Positions 24,218 through 32,374 of a stretch of 32,929 bases of DNA are shown here, piece by piece. Source of the DNA: Spirochaetia bacterium (lineage in GTDB: Bacteria; Spirochaetota; Spirochaetia; Treponematales; Rectinemataceae); assembly GCA_029975555.1 (NCBI GenBank), contig JARKOY010000092.1, positions 1 to 32,929 on the forward strand, written 5' to 3'. The number at the start of each line of letters is the position of its first letter. The first letter of the stretch is position 1. The notes under the pieces were generated by a model. The model was not told the origin of the DNA. It was given only the letters and a program-made list of their open reading frames with translations, and made no database searches. A program made the position numbers and the translations under genes.

Positions 24218-24871
24218 ATGAGGAGATTGAGAGTTTTGTTCGCCGTGATGATCCTGGTGCTGGCATGGTCGTGCGGCACCAAGCCCCCCTTAAGAAAAGG
24301 GGAAGTGCTGATAGAGGATAAGGGGACGGCCTATGGCATAAAGACGCCCAAGTGGGTTGAACTGGCGGTTCTCGGAAGTTACCGCGACATAGAGAAATTG
24401 TCGGATTTTAAAGATAAAACCGTGTTCATCGCCCAGTTCGAGGCGCAGAATCTCCAGAGTGCTCAACTGCTCGCGGAGCGTATGCAGGCGGATACCGAGA
24501 TCGCGCGCTATCTTTCCACCAGGGTAAAAGATGCGTTCAAGGGGGCGAATGTCGCCGACGCCGACTCGAAGAACTTCGGAGCATATGGCGAGCGCTTTGT
24601 CGTGAGTGTCGGCCAGGCCAAGTTCTCAGGATTCAGGATGGAAGCCGACTGGTGGGTGAAGGTGCAAACCTATACGCCGGAGAATAGACCGGACAAGCAG
24701 GTCTATCGCGTCATCCAACTATGGTCCATAGAGAAGGCCATGCTGCAGAAGCAATTCGACATTCTGCTCTCTGCGCTGGCAGAGGCTGAGCAGCCTACGC
24801 CGGAGCAGCAGCGCGCGATCGATCTTGTCCGAACTACCGCGGCGAAGGACTTCTTTGGCGAAGATCTGTAA
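24218..24871 (+). CDS. Lipoprotein, LPP20-cluster associated
   Basis: 217 residues. MRRLRVLFAVMILVLAWSC gives a signal with the lipidated Cys at 19. AAGGAGG is 5-6 nt before ATG 24218, so the upstream ATG 24188 is rejected. The body starts TPKWVELAVLGSYRDIEKLSD and contains KTVFIAQFEAQNLQSAQLLAE and GFRMEADWWVKVQTYTPEN. The W-V start plus a strand-rich middle is reminiscent of LPP20-type proteins, but I do not recognise a defined family. It sits 45 nt after the first lipoprotein gene and 10 nt before the third, so the three are likely co-transcribed. Confidence 0.78.
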   Translation: MRRLRVLFAVMILVLAWSCGTKPPLRKGEVLIEDKGTAYGIKTPKWVELAVLGSYRDIEKLSDFKDKTVFIAQFEAQNLQSAQLLAERMQADTEIARYLSTRVKDAFKGANVADADSKNFGAYGERFVVSVGQAKFSGFRMEADWWVKVQTYTPENRPDKQVYRVIQLWSIEKAMLQKQFDILLSALAEAEQPTPEQQRAIDLVRTTAAKDFFGEDL

Positions 24872-24881
24872 GTCAGGCAGG

Positions 24882-26000
24882 ATGGACTCCGTCACGTTGC
24901 AGAGAATGAGATGTGGTGGGCTGGCCCTCGTGGCGGCCTTGGCCTTGAGTTGCGCGAGCGCTCCTTCTGTACCTGAATGGGTGAGGAAGACACCTCCACC
25001 TGATGGGAGGTATACATATTTTACCGGCGCTTCTTCGGCGTCCGACAGTGCGACGGCCTTTAACGACGCGACTTCTTCGCTCGTCGCGGGAATTGTGCAG
25101 TACATGAGCCTTTCCGTCAGCGTGACGTCAAGTACAGAAGCCCGGGCATCCATCGATGAATATCAGGCGCAGATTACGCAGACCGTCAGGACTGAGTCCA
25201 AGGGCCGACTTGTCGGCTTTGAAGTGGTTGAGAAGTACATCCGGAGGGAACCTAAAACCGACCGGTATACCGTGCACATTCTCGCACGCTACGAGACGAA
25301 GGAACTTCTCAAAGAAAAGGCGCGCATTGAAGCGCTGTTTCAGGAGAGCCTGGACGCCGTCGCCGCCCCTGAGGCAAGGGGCGATGCTGCCGCAGCAGAG
25401 GGGCGTCTCTTCGATGCCATACGGGCATATGCCGAGGCAATGAGTGCCGCAGCCGCATCGGCGATCGAGAATGCCCAGCTCAAGCTCGAGCGCAACGCCA
25501 AAAAGGCCTCGGCACTTGCCGCCACGCTCAGACTGACGAGGACGTCCGAACAGAGTGTGAGCATCGATGTCGCTGGCCGTCTGCCTCCCTTTACCGTCAA
25601 GCTTGTGACAAATAGGGGAGGAAAAGAGGAGGGTGTCCCCGGCGCTCCTCTCATCGTAACGTATCCCCGTCGGCTCCCTTCTGGAAGGACAGGCACAGGA
25701 ACAGCCCGAGTCTTTACGGACGAAGGAGGAACCGCGACATTCGAAGTGCCGGCGATTGATATAGTAGGCAATTACAGGGTGACGCTCCAGTTGGATTTTG
25801 CCAGTATCAGCGATCTTCTCTGGAGCCTGCCGTCGCGGGCCTTGCCCTACATCGATGCCCTTGAAAACGAACTGTCGGGCATTGTTGTGTACATACCCTA
25901 CCGTGTGACTTCTGGTGCGAAGGACGTTCCAACCACGCTGTCCGTTGCACAAGACCTTATGAGTTCTCTTTCTTATCTTTTCTCAACAGCTCTTCGATAG
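24882..26000 (+). CDS. LPP20-family lipoprotein
   Basis: 372 residues from ATG 24882; ATG 24906 is an alternative. The signal ends in LALSC. SVPEWVRKTPPPDGRYTYF followed by TGASSASDSATAFNDAT is the LPP20-like opening, and the domain continues through ESKGRLVGFEVVEKYIRR and DRYTVHILARYETKELL to about residue 160. A helical, alanine-rich segment (about 160-225) then leads to a C-terminal beta domain with PGAPLIVTYPRRLPSG and TDEGGTATFEVPAID, resembling Ig-like or carboxypeptidase-regulatory folds. LPP20 relatives elsewhere include the outer-membrane flagellar protein FlgP; the role here is unknown. The last 44 bases overlap convergent rnhA. Confidence 0.82.
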   Translation: MDSVTLQRMRCGGLALVAALALSCASAPSVPEWVRKTPPPDGRYTYFTGASSASDSATAFNDATSSLVAGIVQYMSLSVSVTSSTEARASIDEYQAQITQTVRTESKGRLVGFEVVEKYIRREPKTDRYTVHILARYETKELLKEKARIEALFQESLDAVAAPEARGDAAAAEGRLFDAIRAYAEAMSAAAASAIENAQLKLERNAKKASALAATLRLTRTSEQSVSIDVAGRLPPFTVKLVTNRGGKEEGVPGAPLIVTYPRRLPSGRTGTGTARVFTDEGGTATFEVPAIDIVGNYRVTLQLDFASISDLLWSLPSRALPYIDALENELSGIVVYIPYRVTSGAKDVPTTLSVAQDLMSSLSYLFSTALR

Positions 26001-26481
26001 CTAGCCCAACGAGGCTGTCGCAGCGCTCATTGTCGGGGTCGCCTGCATGACCTTCCACCCATTCAAAGTGAGGCCCAAGTTCGGTGCAGAGTGCATCGAG
26101 CTTCTCCCAGAGCTCCTGATTCATCACCGGCTTCTTTGCTGCAGTTTTCCATCCGCGCATTTTCCAGTCGCTGAGCCACTCCGACATTCCCTTCTTGACA
26201 TACATTGAGTCAGTGAATACGTGAATTTCTGCGCTTAGCCAAATTGGCGGCGCTGCAGATCTTGTCGCGGAAGACCGCAGGGCGCGGTCCCTTCGTTCCT
26301 TCAGAAACGAGAGCGCGTTGATAACGGCGATGAGTTCCATTCTGTTGTTCGTGGTGTGCATCTCGGCACCCCATGCTTCCCGGTAGCGCGTTCCAAAGCG
26401 CATGACATAGGCCCAGCCCCCGGGGCCGGGGTTTCCCTTACAGCCGCCGTCGGTATAGATGACAATTGAGTGCTGCGTCAT
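25957..26481 (-). CDS. rnhA: Ribonuclease HI
   Basis: 174 residues; degrades RNA in RNA-DNA hybrids. The four catalytic acids are present: Asp11 (YTDGGCKGNPGPGG), Glu49 (NNRMEL), Asp91 (VFTDSMYV) and Asp155 (VEGHAGDPDNERCDSL). About 15 extra residues lie between the Glu49 helix and the Asp91 strand. No Shine-Dalgarno precedes ATG 26481; a good promoter ends 6 nt upstream. Its 3' end overlaps the lipoprotein gene. Confidence 0.95.
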   Translation of the reverse strand: MTQHSIVIYTDGGCKGNPGPGGWAYVMRFGTRYREAWGAEMHTTNNRMELIAVINALSFLKERRDRALRSSATRSAAPPIWLSAEIHVFTDSMYVKKGMSEWLSDWKMRGWKTAAKKPVMNQELWEKLDALCTELGPHFEWVEGHAGDPDNERCDSLVGLAIEELLRKDKKENS

Positions 26482-26487
26482 GCCTGC

Positions 26488-26516
26488 ACTATGACAAATG
26501 AACTAACCTCGTGCAA
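26488..26516 (-). promoter_or_regulatory. rnhA promoter, leaderless type
   Basis: On the minus strand TTGCAC (+ strand 26511-26516), a 17-nt spacer and CATAGT (26488-26493), 6 nt before ATG 26481. The -35 is identical to that of hisS. Confidence 0.5.
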
Positions 26517-26520
26517 CTCC

Positions 26521-26549
26521 TTGCGTACGGTTTTTGCCTTCGTTAGAAT
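26521..26549 (+). promoter_or_regulatory. mdlA-like gene promoter, leaderless type
   Basis: TTGCGT (26521-26526), a 17-nt spacer and TAGAAT (26544-26549), 9 nt before ATG 26559. It is back to back with the rnhA promoter; the two -35 boxes are 4 nt apart. Confidence 0.5.
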
Positions 26550-26558
26550 GGGAACCCC

Positions 26559-28346
26559 ATGTTTAAAGACTACATTACGCTGGTGCCCCATCTGAAACAG
26601 TACAAATATAGATACATTGCGGGCATTCTCTGTCTCATAGCGGTCGATGCAAGTCAAGTGCTCATTCCTCGGTACCTGAAGACAGCTATCGACACCATCG
26701 TCGGCGGTTCTTTTCAATTGAGGGATATTGTACAGCCCCTGCTCGCCATGCTGCTACTCGCCATGCTCATTTCGGTCGGCCGTTTTTTTTGGCGGTATTT
26801 CATCAACATTGCGAGCAGGCGCATCGAAGCGGAAATGAGGGAGAGACTTTTTTCGCATGTCCTGATGATGTCCGGTGGCTTTTTCAGAGACAACACCACC
26901 GGCGACCTCATGGCGAGGGCCACAAACGACATAAGCACTGTCCGACAGGCTACGGGCATGGGATTCGTCGCGCTCGTCGACGGCGTGTTCATGACCGCCA
27001 TGATTCTCGTCGCGATGTTCGCGAACAATGCCGCAGTGGCGGCGTGGATCATCATTCCTCTGCCCCTCATCACCGCGCTGATTCTTCTCTTCGGAAAAAT
27101 CGTTGGCAAACTTTTTAAGCGCATTCAGGACATTTACGGACGCCTGTCGAACATTGCCCAAGAATCTCTCGCGGGAGTGCGGGTGGTCAAATCCTTCGTA
27201 AAGGAACACTATTTCTTTGAAAAGTTCGAAGTATCCAACACCGAATACAAAAATGCCATCATGGACCTCGTGAAGACCTTCGGGTTCTTTTTCCCCTTCA
27301 TCACATTCCTCTCCGGATTGAGCACGGTGCTTCTCATACTCTTCGGAGGTAAGGCCGTGATCAACAACAAGATGACACCAGGCTCGATCATCGCGATGCT
27401 CTCCTACTTGGAGATGCTCGTGTGGCCGATGATGAGCGCCGGGTTTACGGTGAATATCGTGCAGCGCGGGGCCGCCAGCATGAAAAGGATCAATGAGATT
27501 CTCAGCACGGAACCTGAGATACCGCAATCCTTGCAGCATACTGACCAAAAGCCCCAGGGCGACATCGAAATCCGCGACCTCGATTATAGGTACCCGGGTG
27601 CAGATACATATGCTCTCAGACACATCTCCCTGCGAATTCCGGAAGGTTCGATCGTCGGTATTCTCGGCAAGGTGGGTTCAGGCAAGAGCACGATACTCAA
27701 AATATTGCCGAGAATGCTCGATGCTGGGGAAGGCCATGTGTTTATTGGCGGAATCGACAGTTGCTCGTTCAACCTGAAAGAGCTGAGAGCCTGGTTCGGC
27801 ATGGTCCCTCAGGAGAGTTTTTTGTTCTCTGAGAGTATCCGAAACAACATTCTCTTTTCGGCACGAGAGGTCAGCGATGAACGATTCGAGGAGGTGGTCC
27901 GGATTGCAGGGCTCGACCGCGACCTGCACCTCTTCCCCGATGGCTGGAACACAATCGTCGGCGAACGTGGTATTACGCTTTCCGGCGGCCAGAAACAGCG
28001 CATCGCACTTGCCCGCGCGCTCGTCATCGATCCTCCTGTTCTGCTCCTCGACGATGCGCTCTCCGCGGTGGACGCAGAGACCGAAGAGCGCATTCTTAGG
28101 GCTCTCCTCAAGGAACGACAGGGGAAAACCACCGTGATCGTGTCGCACCGCATATCGACCCTGCGCAATGCGGATCAGATCATAGTGCTCGACTGTGGAG
28201 AAATAGTGCAGCGCGGCACGCACGAGTCGCTCATGGCGGAGCAGGAAGGCTTCTATGCCAGAATCGCGGCTCTTCAGCAGTTGGAACAGCAATCGTGCGC
28301 TGCGTGCGAAGATGCAGGTCAAAAAGAGGAGGCCATCGATGGCTGA
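26559..28346 (+). CDS. ABC exporter half-transporter, MdlA-like (degenerate ATPase site)
   Basis: 595 residues: six membrane segments (about 15-300) fused to a nucleotide-binding domain. Walker A is GKVGSGKST (370-378), the signature is LSGGQ (474-478), and Walker B LLLDDALSAVD has Asp499 where the catalytic Glu is expected; the H-loop His is at 530. The DDALSAVD form is typical of the MdlA-like half of heterodimeric exporters. The following gene overlaps by 8 bases and supplies the complementary half. Substrate unknown (drug or lipid export are possibilities). Confidence 0.92.
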   Translation: MFKDYITLVPHLKQYKYRYIAGILCLIAVDASQVLIPRYLKTAIDTIVGGSFQLRDIVQPLLAMLLLAMLISVGRFFWRYFINIASRRIEAEMRERLFSHVLMMSGGFFRDNTTGDLMARATNDISTVRQATGMGFVALVDGVFMTAMILVAMFANNAAVAAWIIIPLPLITALILLFGKIVGKLFKRIQDIYGRLSNIAQESLAGVRVVKSFVKEHYFFEKFEVSNTEYKNAIMDLVKTFGFFFPFITFLSGLSTVLLILFGGKAVINNKMTPGSIIAMLSYLEMLVWPMMSAGFTVNIVQRGAASMKRINEILSTEPEIPQSLQHTDQKPQGDIEIRDLDYRYPGADTYALRHISLRIPEGSIVGILGKVGSGKSTILKILPRMLDAGEGHVFIGGIDSCSFNLKELRAWFGMVPQESFLFSESIRNNILFSAREVSDERFEEVVRIAGLDRDLHLFPDGWNTIVGERGITLSGGQKQRIALARALVIDPPVLLLDDALSAVDAETEERILRALLKERQGKTTVIVSHRISTLRNADQIIVLDCGEIVQRGTHESLMAEQEGFYARIAALQQLEQQSCAACEDAGQKEEAIDG

Positions 28347-30438
28347 ATTCTTCGACGCAGAGCCTGTCACGAAAGGGTATGATGCTCAGATTGCGCGGCG
28401 CATCATGTCGTACCTCAAGCCGTACAAACTCTTTGCGTGGATAGCCCTGCTCGCGCTTGCAGTGAGCACTGCAGGAGAACTGCTGACGCCGACGATTATT
28501 CAGCGGGCGGTGGACAATGCCTTGGTCCGCGAGTGGTACGGCGTGGATCCTTCTATCGTGAACTCTCTGCCCAAGGCGTACGATTCGACTGAAGTGGCCA
28601 TCGGCGCGCGCGTCTATGTGCGCAGTTCCCGGCTCTCGGGCATCACTGACAAAGCGAGAAAGCGGTGGACTGCACAGGGCTTGCTCGACCAAGAGCCGAG
28701 TTATGTGTTTTCTCTGAACACACAGCGTGAAAAAAAATTGTCGATTTCCAAGAGTTATCCGCAGATTATCCTTTCCGACGATTGGGGTGCGATTCCGTCA
28801 AGACTACTCAGTTCATTGCCCTCGGACGATGCTGCGGCGATCAGGGGTGGAGACAATGTGATCTTGGGACGGTATGCCCTTTTTCTATTGTTGATACTCG
28901 TCGCCGTGCTGCTTGCCACCTTTACGATGACGTGGTTCACGAATCAGATCGGCACTCTCATCATGAAGGACATGCGACTCCAGCTCTACCAGCATGTAAT
29001 GGAACAGTCGCTCGCCTACCTTTCGAGGCAGCCGGTGGGCCGCCTTGTCACTCGCCTCACGAGCGATATTGAGGTCATAAGCCAGTTCTTCACCGATGTG
29101 TTGAGCGCGTTCATCAAAGATGCGACGATCATGGTCGGGGCTCTTGGCGTGCTGTTCGTGCTCAACTGGAAACTTGGACTCGTCGTAAGTGCAACCGTGC
29201 CCATCATACTGATAGCTTCCTCGATTGCGCGGGTCAAAGCGCGGGATGCCTTCCGCAACCAACGATACTGGACGAGCAAGGTCAACTCGTTTCTGTCCGA
29301 GCACATCTCGGGCATCGATGTTGTGAAGTACTTTGTCCAGGAAAAGAGGGTCGCCGAGGATTTTGGAAGGCACAATCATCAGCTTTTGAAGGCCAACATA
29401 GCCGAGATGTACGTGTACGCGACGTTCAGGCCCTTTGTCGACTTCATGTCCACGCTCACCACGGCCTTGGCTGTCGTGGCGGGCGCCGTCCTTTTTCTGA
29501 ACATGGAAATTTCCGTGGGGACGCTCATCGCGTTCATCAACCTGATAGCGATGTTCTACTCGCCTATAAAAGACCTTTCGGAGAAATACATTCTTCTGCA
29601 GAGCGCGATGGCGAGCGGAGAGCGGGTCTTCGGGCTTTTGGACATCGACGAGAGGCTTCCCGATCAGCTGCCCAGGCTGACCGGAAAAGATGCACCCACT
29701 GTGATACGAGGTCACATCGAGCTGTCGAATGTGTGGTTCGCCTATAAAAATGAAGAGTGGGTCCTGAAGGATATCTCCTTTGTCGTCAATCCAGGAGAAA
29801 AAGTGGCGATCGTGGGCTATACCGGGGCGGGCAAGTCGACGGTCGCGAACCTCCTCGCGCGGTTCTGGGACGTCCAAAAGGGGAGCATACGCATCGACGG
29901 AATCCCGATAGGACAGTATCCGCTCAAGCGTATCCGGAGATTCATCCAGCCTGTCCCGCAGGACGTTTTTCTTTTTCAAGGTACGGTCCGGGAGAATATC
30001 GCGCTCGGCCTGGAGCTGAGCCAAGAGAAGCTCGAAGAGGCCGCGAAAGCCGTGTATGCCCACGAGTTCATCTCTGCCTTACCGCAGGGCTATGATACTC
30101 CTCTCTCTGAGGGGGGGCTAAACCTCTCCCTCGGCCAGCGGCAGCTCATTTCCTTCGCTAGGGTGCTGGCCCACGAGCCGTCGATCATCATCCTCGACGA
30201 GGCGACGAGTTCGATCGACACGGAGACCGAAAAGCTGCTTCAGAAAGGCATTGAAGGTCTCTTGCGAGGGCACACCAGTATTGTCATCGCACACCGCTTG
30301 TCGACCATACGAGATGCCGACAGAATCATCGTGCTCGGGCAGGGGCGCCTCGTCGAAAGTGGCACCCACGATGAGCTCATCGCACGGCGAGGGCTGTACT
30401 GGAATCTCTACAGGCTGCAGAACAAGGACATGGAGTAG
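28339..30438 (+). CDS. ABC exporter half-transporter, MdlB-like, with extracytoplasmic insert
   Basis: 699 residues from ATG 28339, overlapping the preceding stop. TM1 (about 31-57) and TM2 (about 176-200) are separated by roughly 115 mostly hydrophilic residues, which should lie outside the membrane; typical half-transporters have a short loop there. The NBD has Walker A GYTGAGKST (493-501), a non-canonical signature LSLGQ (596-600), and Walker B IIILDEATSSID with catalytic Glu621. Paired with its neighbour this gives one consensus and one degenerate ATP site. The longer start at 28255 lies inside the upstream gene and is rejected. Confidence 0.92.
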   Translation: MAEFFDAEPVTKGYDAQIARRIMSYLKPYKLFAWIALLALAVSTAGELLTPTIIQRAVDNALVREWYGVDPSIVNSLPKAYDSTEVAIGARVYVRSSRLSGITDKARKRWTAQGLLDQEPSYVFSLNTQREKKLSISKSYPQIILSDDWGAIPSRLLSSLPSDDAAAIRGGDNVILGRYALFLLLILVAVLLATFTMTWFTNQIGTLIMKDMRLQLYQHVMEQSLAYLSRQPVGRLVTRLTSDIEVISQFFTDVLSAFIKDATIMVGALGVLFVLNWKLGLVVSATVPIILIASSIARVKARDAFRNQRYWTSKVNSFLSEHISGIDVVKYFVQEKRVAEDFGRHNHQLLKANIAEMYVYATFRPFVDFMSTLTTALAVVAGAVLFLNMEISVGTLIAFINLIAMFYSPIKDLSEKYILLQSAMASGERVFGLLDIDERLPDQLPRLTGKDAPTVIRGHIELSNVWFAYKNEEWVLKDISFVVNPGEKVAIVGYTGAGKSTVANLLARFWDVQKGSIRIDGIPIGQYPLKRIRRFIQPVPQDVFLFQGTVRENIALGLELSQEKLEEAAKAVYAHEFISALPQGYDTPLSEGGLNLSLGQRQLISFARVLAHEPSIIILDEATSSIDTETEKLLQKGIEGLLRGHTSIVIAHRLSTIRDADRIIVLGQGRLVESGTHDELIARRGLYWNLYRLQNKDME

Positions 30439-30443
30439 GACAT

Positions 30444-31298
30444 ATGCCCTTCGTCGATCGGAACGAGCCGTACATCGTCGACGTCAGCCACGGGCTTGTC
30501 GTCATATTTAAGCCTTCCGGCTGGCATACCACGCTCCGTGAACCTGGTGACGTCTCGGTGCCTTCGTGGCTTTTTGAGCACTGCGATCTTCTTCCGGCGT
30601 CGGCGTTAAAAGAGGCTGTTCAGGCCAGCGTCCTTCGGATTCAGCGCGCCGCTGTCGACGATCGACAGGAACCGGATCGATTTCAAGATGAATTGGGCAT
30701 GCTCTATCGTCTCGACAGAGACACGTCCGGCATCCTCCTCTGTGCCCTGGAGAGATCGACTATGGACGCCATGCAGAAAGCTCAGGATGGCATGGCTTTG
30801 ACCAAGCGCTACATGCTCATCTGCACAGAGTCTGACCGTGGCGTGCCAGGCTCTGTGCCTGAAAGCCGACACGCTGAGCGTGCGCTCCTCCTGGATGGGC
30901 TTTCCGCAGGGCGAGGAATGGATGTCGCAAGTTATTTCAGGTCCTATGGCCCACGAGGTGCGCGCGTGGCCTGCATAGCGTCCGTGTTCGCCTCAAAATC
31001 GAAAAAAAAGATTACAAGGGCGCTCTATGCCACGAGGTACCTGAGCGTGCGCGAGGCCGGTGCGGGGGAATACACTTTGCCAGGTCTGCCGCAGCGCGCG
31101 ATGCTCGTCGAAGCCGAAATACGAAAAGGGTTTCGGCATCAGATACGGGCCCACAGCGCATGGATGGGTTTGCCGATCGTCGGAGATGCTCTGTACGGTG
31201 GTGCCGATGCGGTGAGGCTCTTTCTCGAGGCCTTTGCCGTGATCCTCTATGACGGAGCGCGGATAGCCGCGGAATGGAAGCTGTACAGTGAAGATTGA
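30444..31298 (+). CDS. RluA-family pseudouridine synthase
   Basis: 284 residues. VIFKPSGWHT is the opening block. RLDRDTSG (89-96) holds the catalytic Asp91, with Tyr in place of His before it. RHQIRAHSAWMGLPIVGDALYG is the C-terminal signature. It converts uridine to pseudouridine in rRNA or tRNA; the target cannot be assigned. No S4 domain is visible. It starts 5 nt after the ABC gene and ends 11 bases into pgeF, so it is probably part of the same operon. Confidence 0.88.
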   Translation: MPFVDRNEPYIVDVSHGLVVIFKPSGWHTTLREPGDVSVPSWLFEHCDLLPASALKEAVQASVLRIQRAAVDDRQEPDRFQDELGMLYRLDRDTSGILLCALERSTMDAMQKAQDGMALTKRYMLICTESDRGVPGSVPESRHAERALLLDGLSAGRGMDVASYFRSYGPRGARVACIASVFASKSKKKITRALYATRYLSVREAGAGEYTLPGLPQRAMLVEAEIRKGFRHQIRAHSAWMGLPIVGDALYGGADAVRLFLEAFAVILYDGARIAAEWKLYSED

Positions 31299-32064
31299 TC
31301 AGGATTATATCGAATTCACGTTTCCGGGCACCTCGGCGCCTTCCTCGGCGCCCCGGGCACTGCTGAGCCTCAAGGCCGCAGGCGATATGAAGTACACTCC
31401 GCAGGAAGAATCCGCTGTACGACTTTCGTTGTTCAGATCCTTGGGAATCGAACCGGAGAGGGTCGTCGGGACAGAACTCAGGCATTCGCGCAATGTTGCA
31501 TTCATAGAGAGCAAAGAAGATCTGAGGACGCTCCTTGGGATGCTGTCCGATGGCGAGGGTTTCGACGGCATCGTGACCACAAATCCACTGCTCGTGCCGA
31601 GCATCACTGTCGCGGATTGCATGCCGATCTATGTGTTCTGCGAAACGACGGGAGCCTTTGGTGTCCTTCACTCCGGATGGAGAGGGACGGGCATCTTGAA
31701 AACCGCGGTCATGGGTATGGTGGAGCGGTACCACTGCAACCCCAGCAAGATATCGGTCATTTTCGGGCCTGCGATCGGCGTCTGCTGCTACGCTGTGGAT
31801 CAAAATCGGGCTGCGCTCTTCCGACGCGAGTTCGGCTCCACTTCCGTGCGCGAAGTGAAGCGAGGGGGCGCGCTTCAATATTTCATCGACTTACTCGCCG
31901 CCAACATCGGATTGGCGCAAAGTCTAGGTATCATACACTATGCCGCAGTCCACGCCTGCACGTGCTGCGACGACCGTTTTTCGAGCTTCAGAAGAGATGG
32001 TTCGGATCATTTCTCAAGGATGCTCGCCCTCTTGATGCGCCCCATTCCCATGGGAGCACTTTAA
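31288..32064 (+). CDS. pgeF: PgeF/YfiH-family (DUF152) laccase-domain protein
   Basis: 258 residues from GTG 31288, overlapping the pseudouridine synthase gene. The metal and active-site blocks are intact: VADCMPIYV, HSGWRGT, FGPAIGVCCYAV and CTCCDDRFSSFRRDG, then DHFSRMLALL. Known members act as purine nucleoside phosphorylase/adenosine deaminase or as peptidoglycan editing factor (removing wrongly added L-Ser); which applies here is open. The symbol reflects family only. Confidence 0.85.
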   Translation: MKIDQDYIEFTFPGTSAPSSAPRALLSLKAAGDMKYTPQEESAVRLSLFRSLGIEPERVVGTELRHSRNVAFIESKEDLRTLLGMLSDGEGFDGIVTTNPLLVPSITVADCMPIYVFCETTGAFGVLHSGWRGTGILKTAVMGMVERYHCNPSKISVIFGPAIGVCCYAVDQNRAALFRREFGSTSVREVKRGGALQYFIDLLAANIGLAQSLGIIHYAAVHACTCCDDRFSSFRRDGSDHFSRMLALLMRPIPMGAL

Positions 32065-32073
32065 TGCTATAAT
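32065..32073 (+). promoter_or_regulatory. Ferredoxin promoter (extended -10)
   Basis: TGCTATAAT is a perfect extended -10. It begins one base after the pgeF stop codon. The -35 position (TTCCCA) is poor, as is common with extended -10 promoters. Predicted start near 32080 gives a leader of about 44 nt with an AGAGG Shine-Dalgarno. Confidence 0.6.
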
Positions 32074-32123
32074 AAAAATTAGGTTCGAGCAGGACATCTC
32101 AACATTATATCAAGAGGTTCACC

Positions 32124-32294
32124 ATGGCATACAAAGTAACCGATGCATGCACCAACTGCGGCACATGCGAGAGTGAATGTCCGGTCAGCGCGATCAGCGA
32201 GAAGAACAACGCCCGTTGGATTGACCCCGACACCTGCATTGATTGCGGTTCGTGCGCATCTGTGTGCCCTGTAGAAGCCATCGTTGCTGGCTGA
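32124..32294 (+). CDS. 2[4Fe-4S] ferredoxin
   Basis: A 56-residue protein found by direct reading. Two clusters of C-x2-C-x2-C-x3-C-P are complete: Cys9/12/15/19 and Cys38/41/44/48. The start is MAYKVTDACTNCGTC and the length matches clostridial-type ferredoxins (about 55 residues). It carries electrons at low potential in the cytoplasm, for example for pyruvate:ferredoxin oxidoreductase or hydrogenase, implying an anaerobic lifestyle. AGAGG lies about 8 nt before ATG 32124. It has its own promoter and terminator, so it is a single-gene unit. Confidence 0.95.
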   Translation: MAYKVTDACTNCGTCESECPVSAISEKNNARWIDPDTCIDCGSCASVCPVEAIVAG

Positions 32295-32319
32295 AAATTA
32301 TATTACAGGACCACACCAG

Positions 32320-32344
32320 GGCCGCCGCGGAGGCGGCCTTTTTT
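32320..32344 (+). terminator. Ferredoxin rho-independent terminator
   Basis: GGCCGCC (32320-32326) pairs with GGCGGCC (32332-32338) around GCGGA, followed by six T. Confidence 0.9.
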
Positions 32345-32374
32345 ATGTGATAACGAGACAGCAAGGTCATTCTA

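Noticed and set aside
24286-24302. CCCCTT/AAGGGG hairpin early in the second lipoprotein gene, resembling the rplI terminator stem
   Set aside because: It lies inside a convincing coding sequence just after the lipobox and has no T tract, so it is probably incidental.
28730-28737. A8 tract in the MdlB-like gene, and A8 at 31002-31009 in the pseudouridine synthase gene
   Set aside because: Both encode consecutive Lys codons and such A runs recur in the window; no sign of frame disruption.
28885-30063. 392-codon open frame on the minus strand
   Set aside because: Antisense shadow of the MdlB-like ABC gene; rich in His, Arg and Asp as expected from GC-skewed complement codons.
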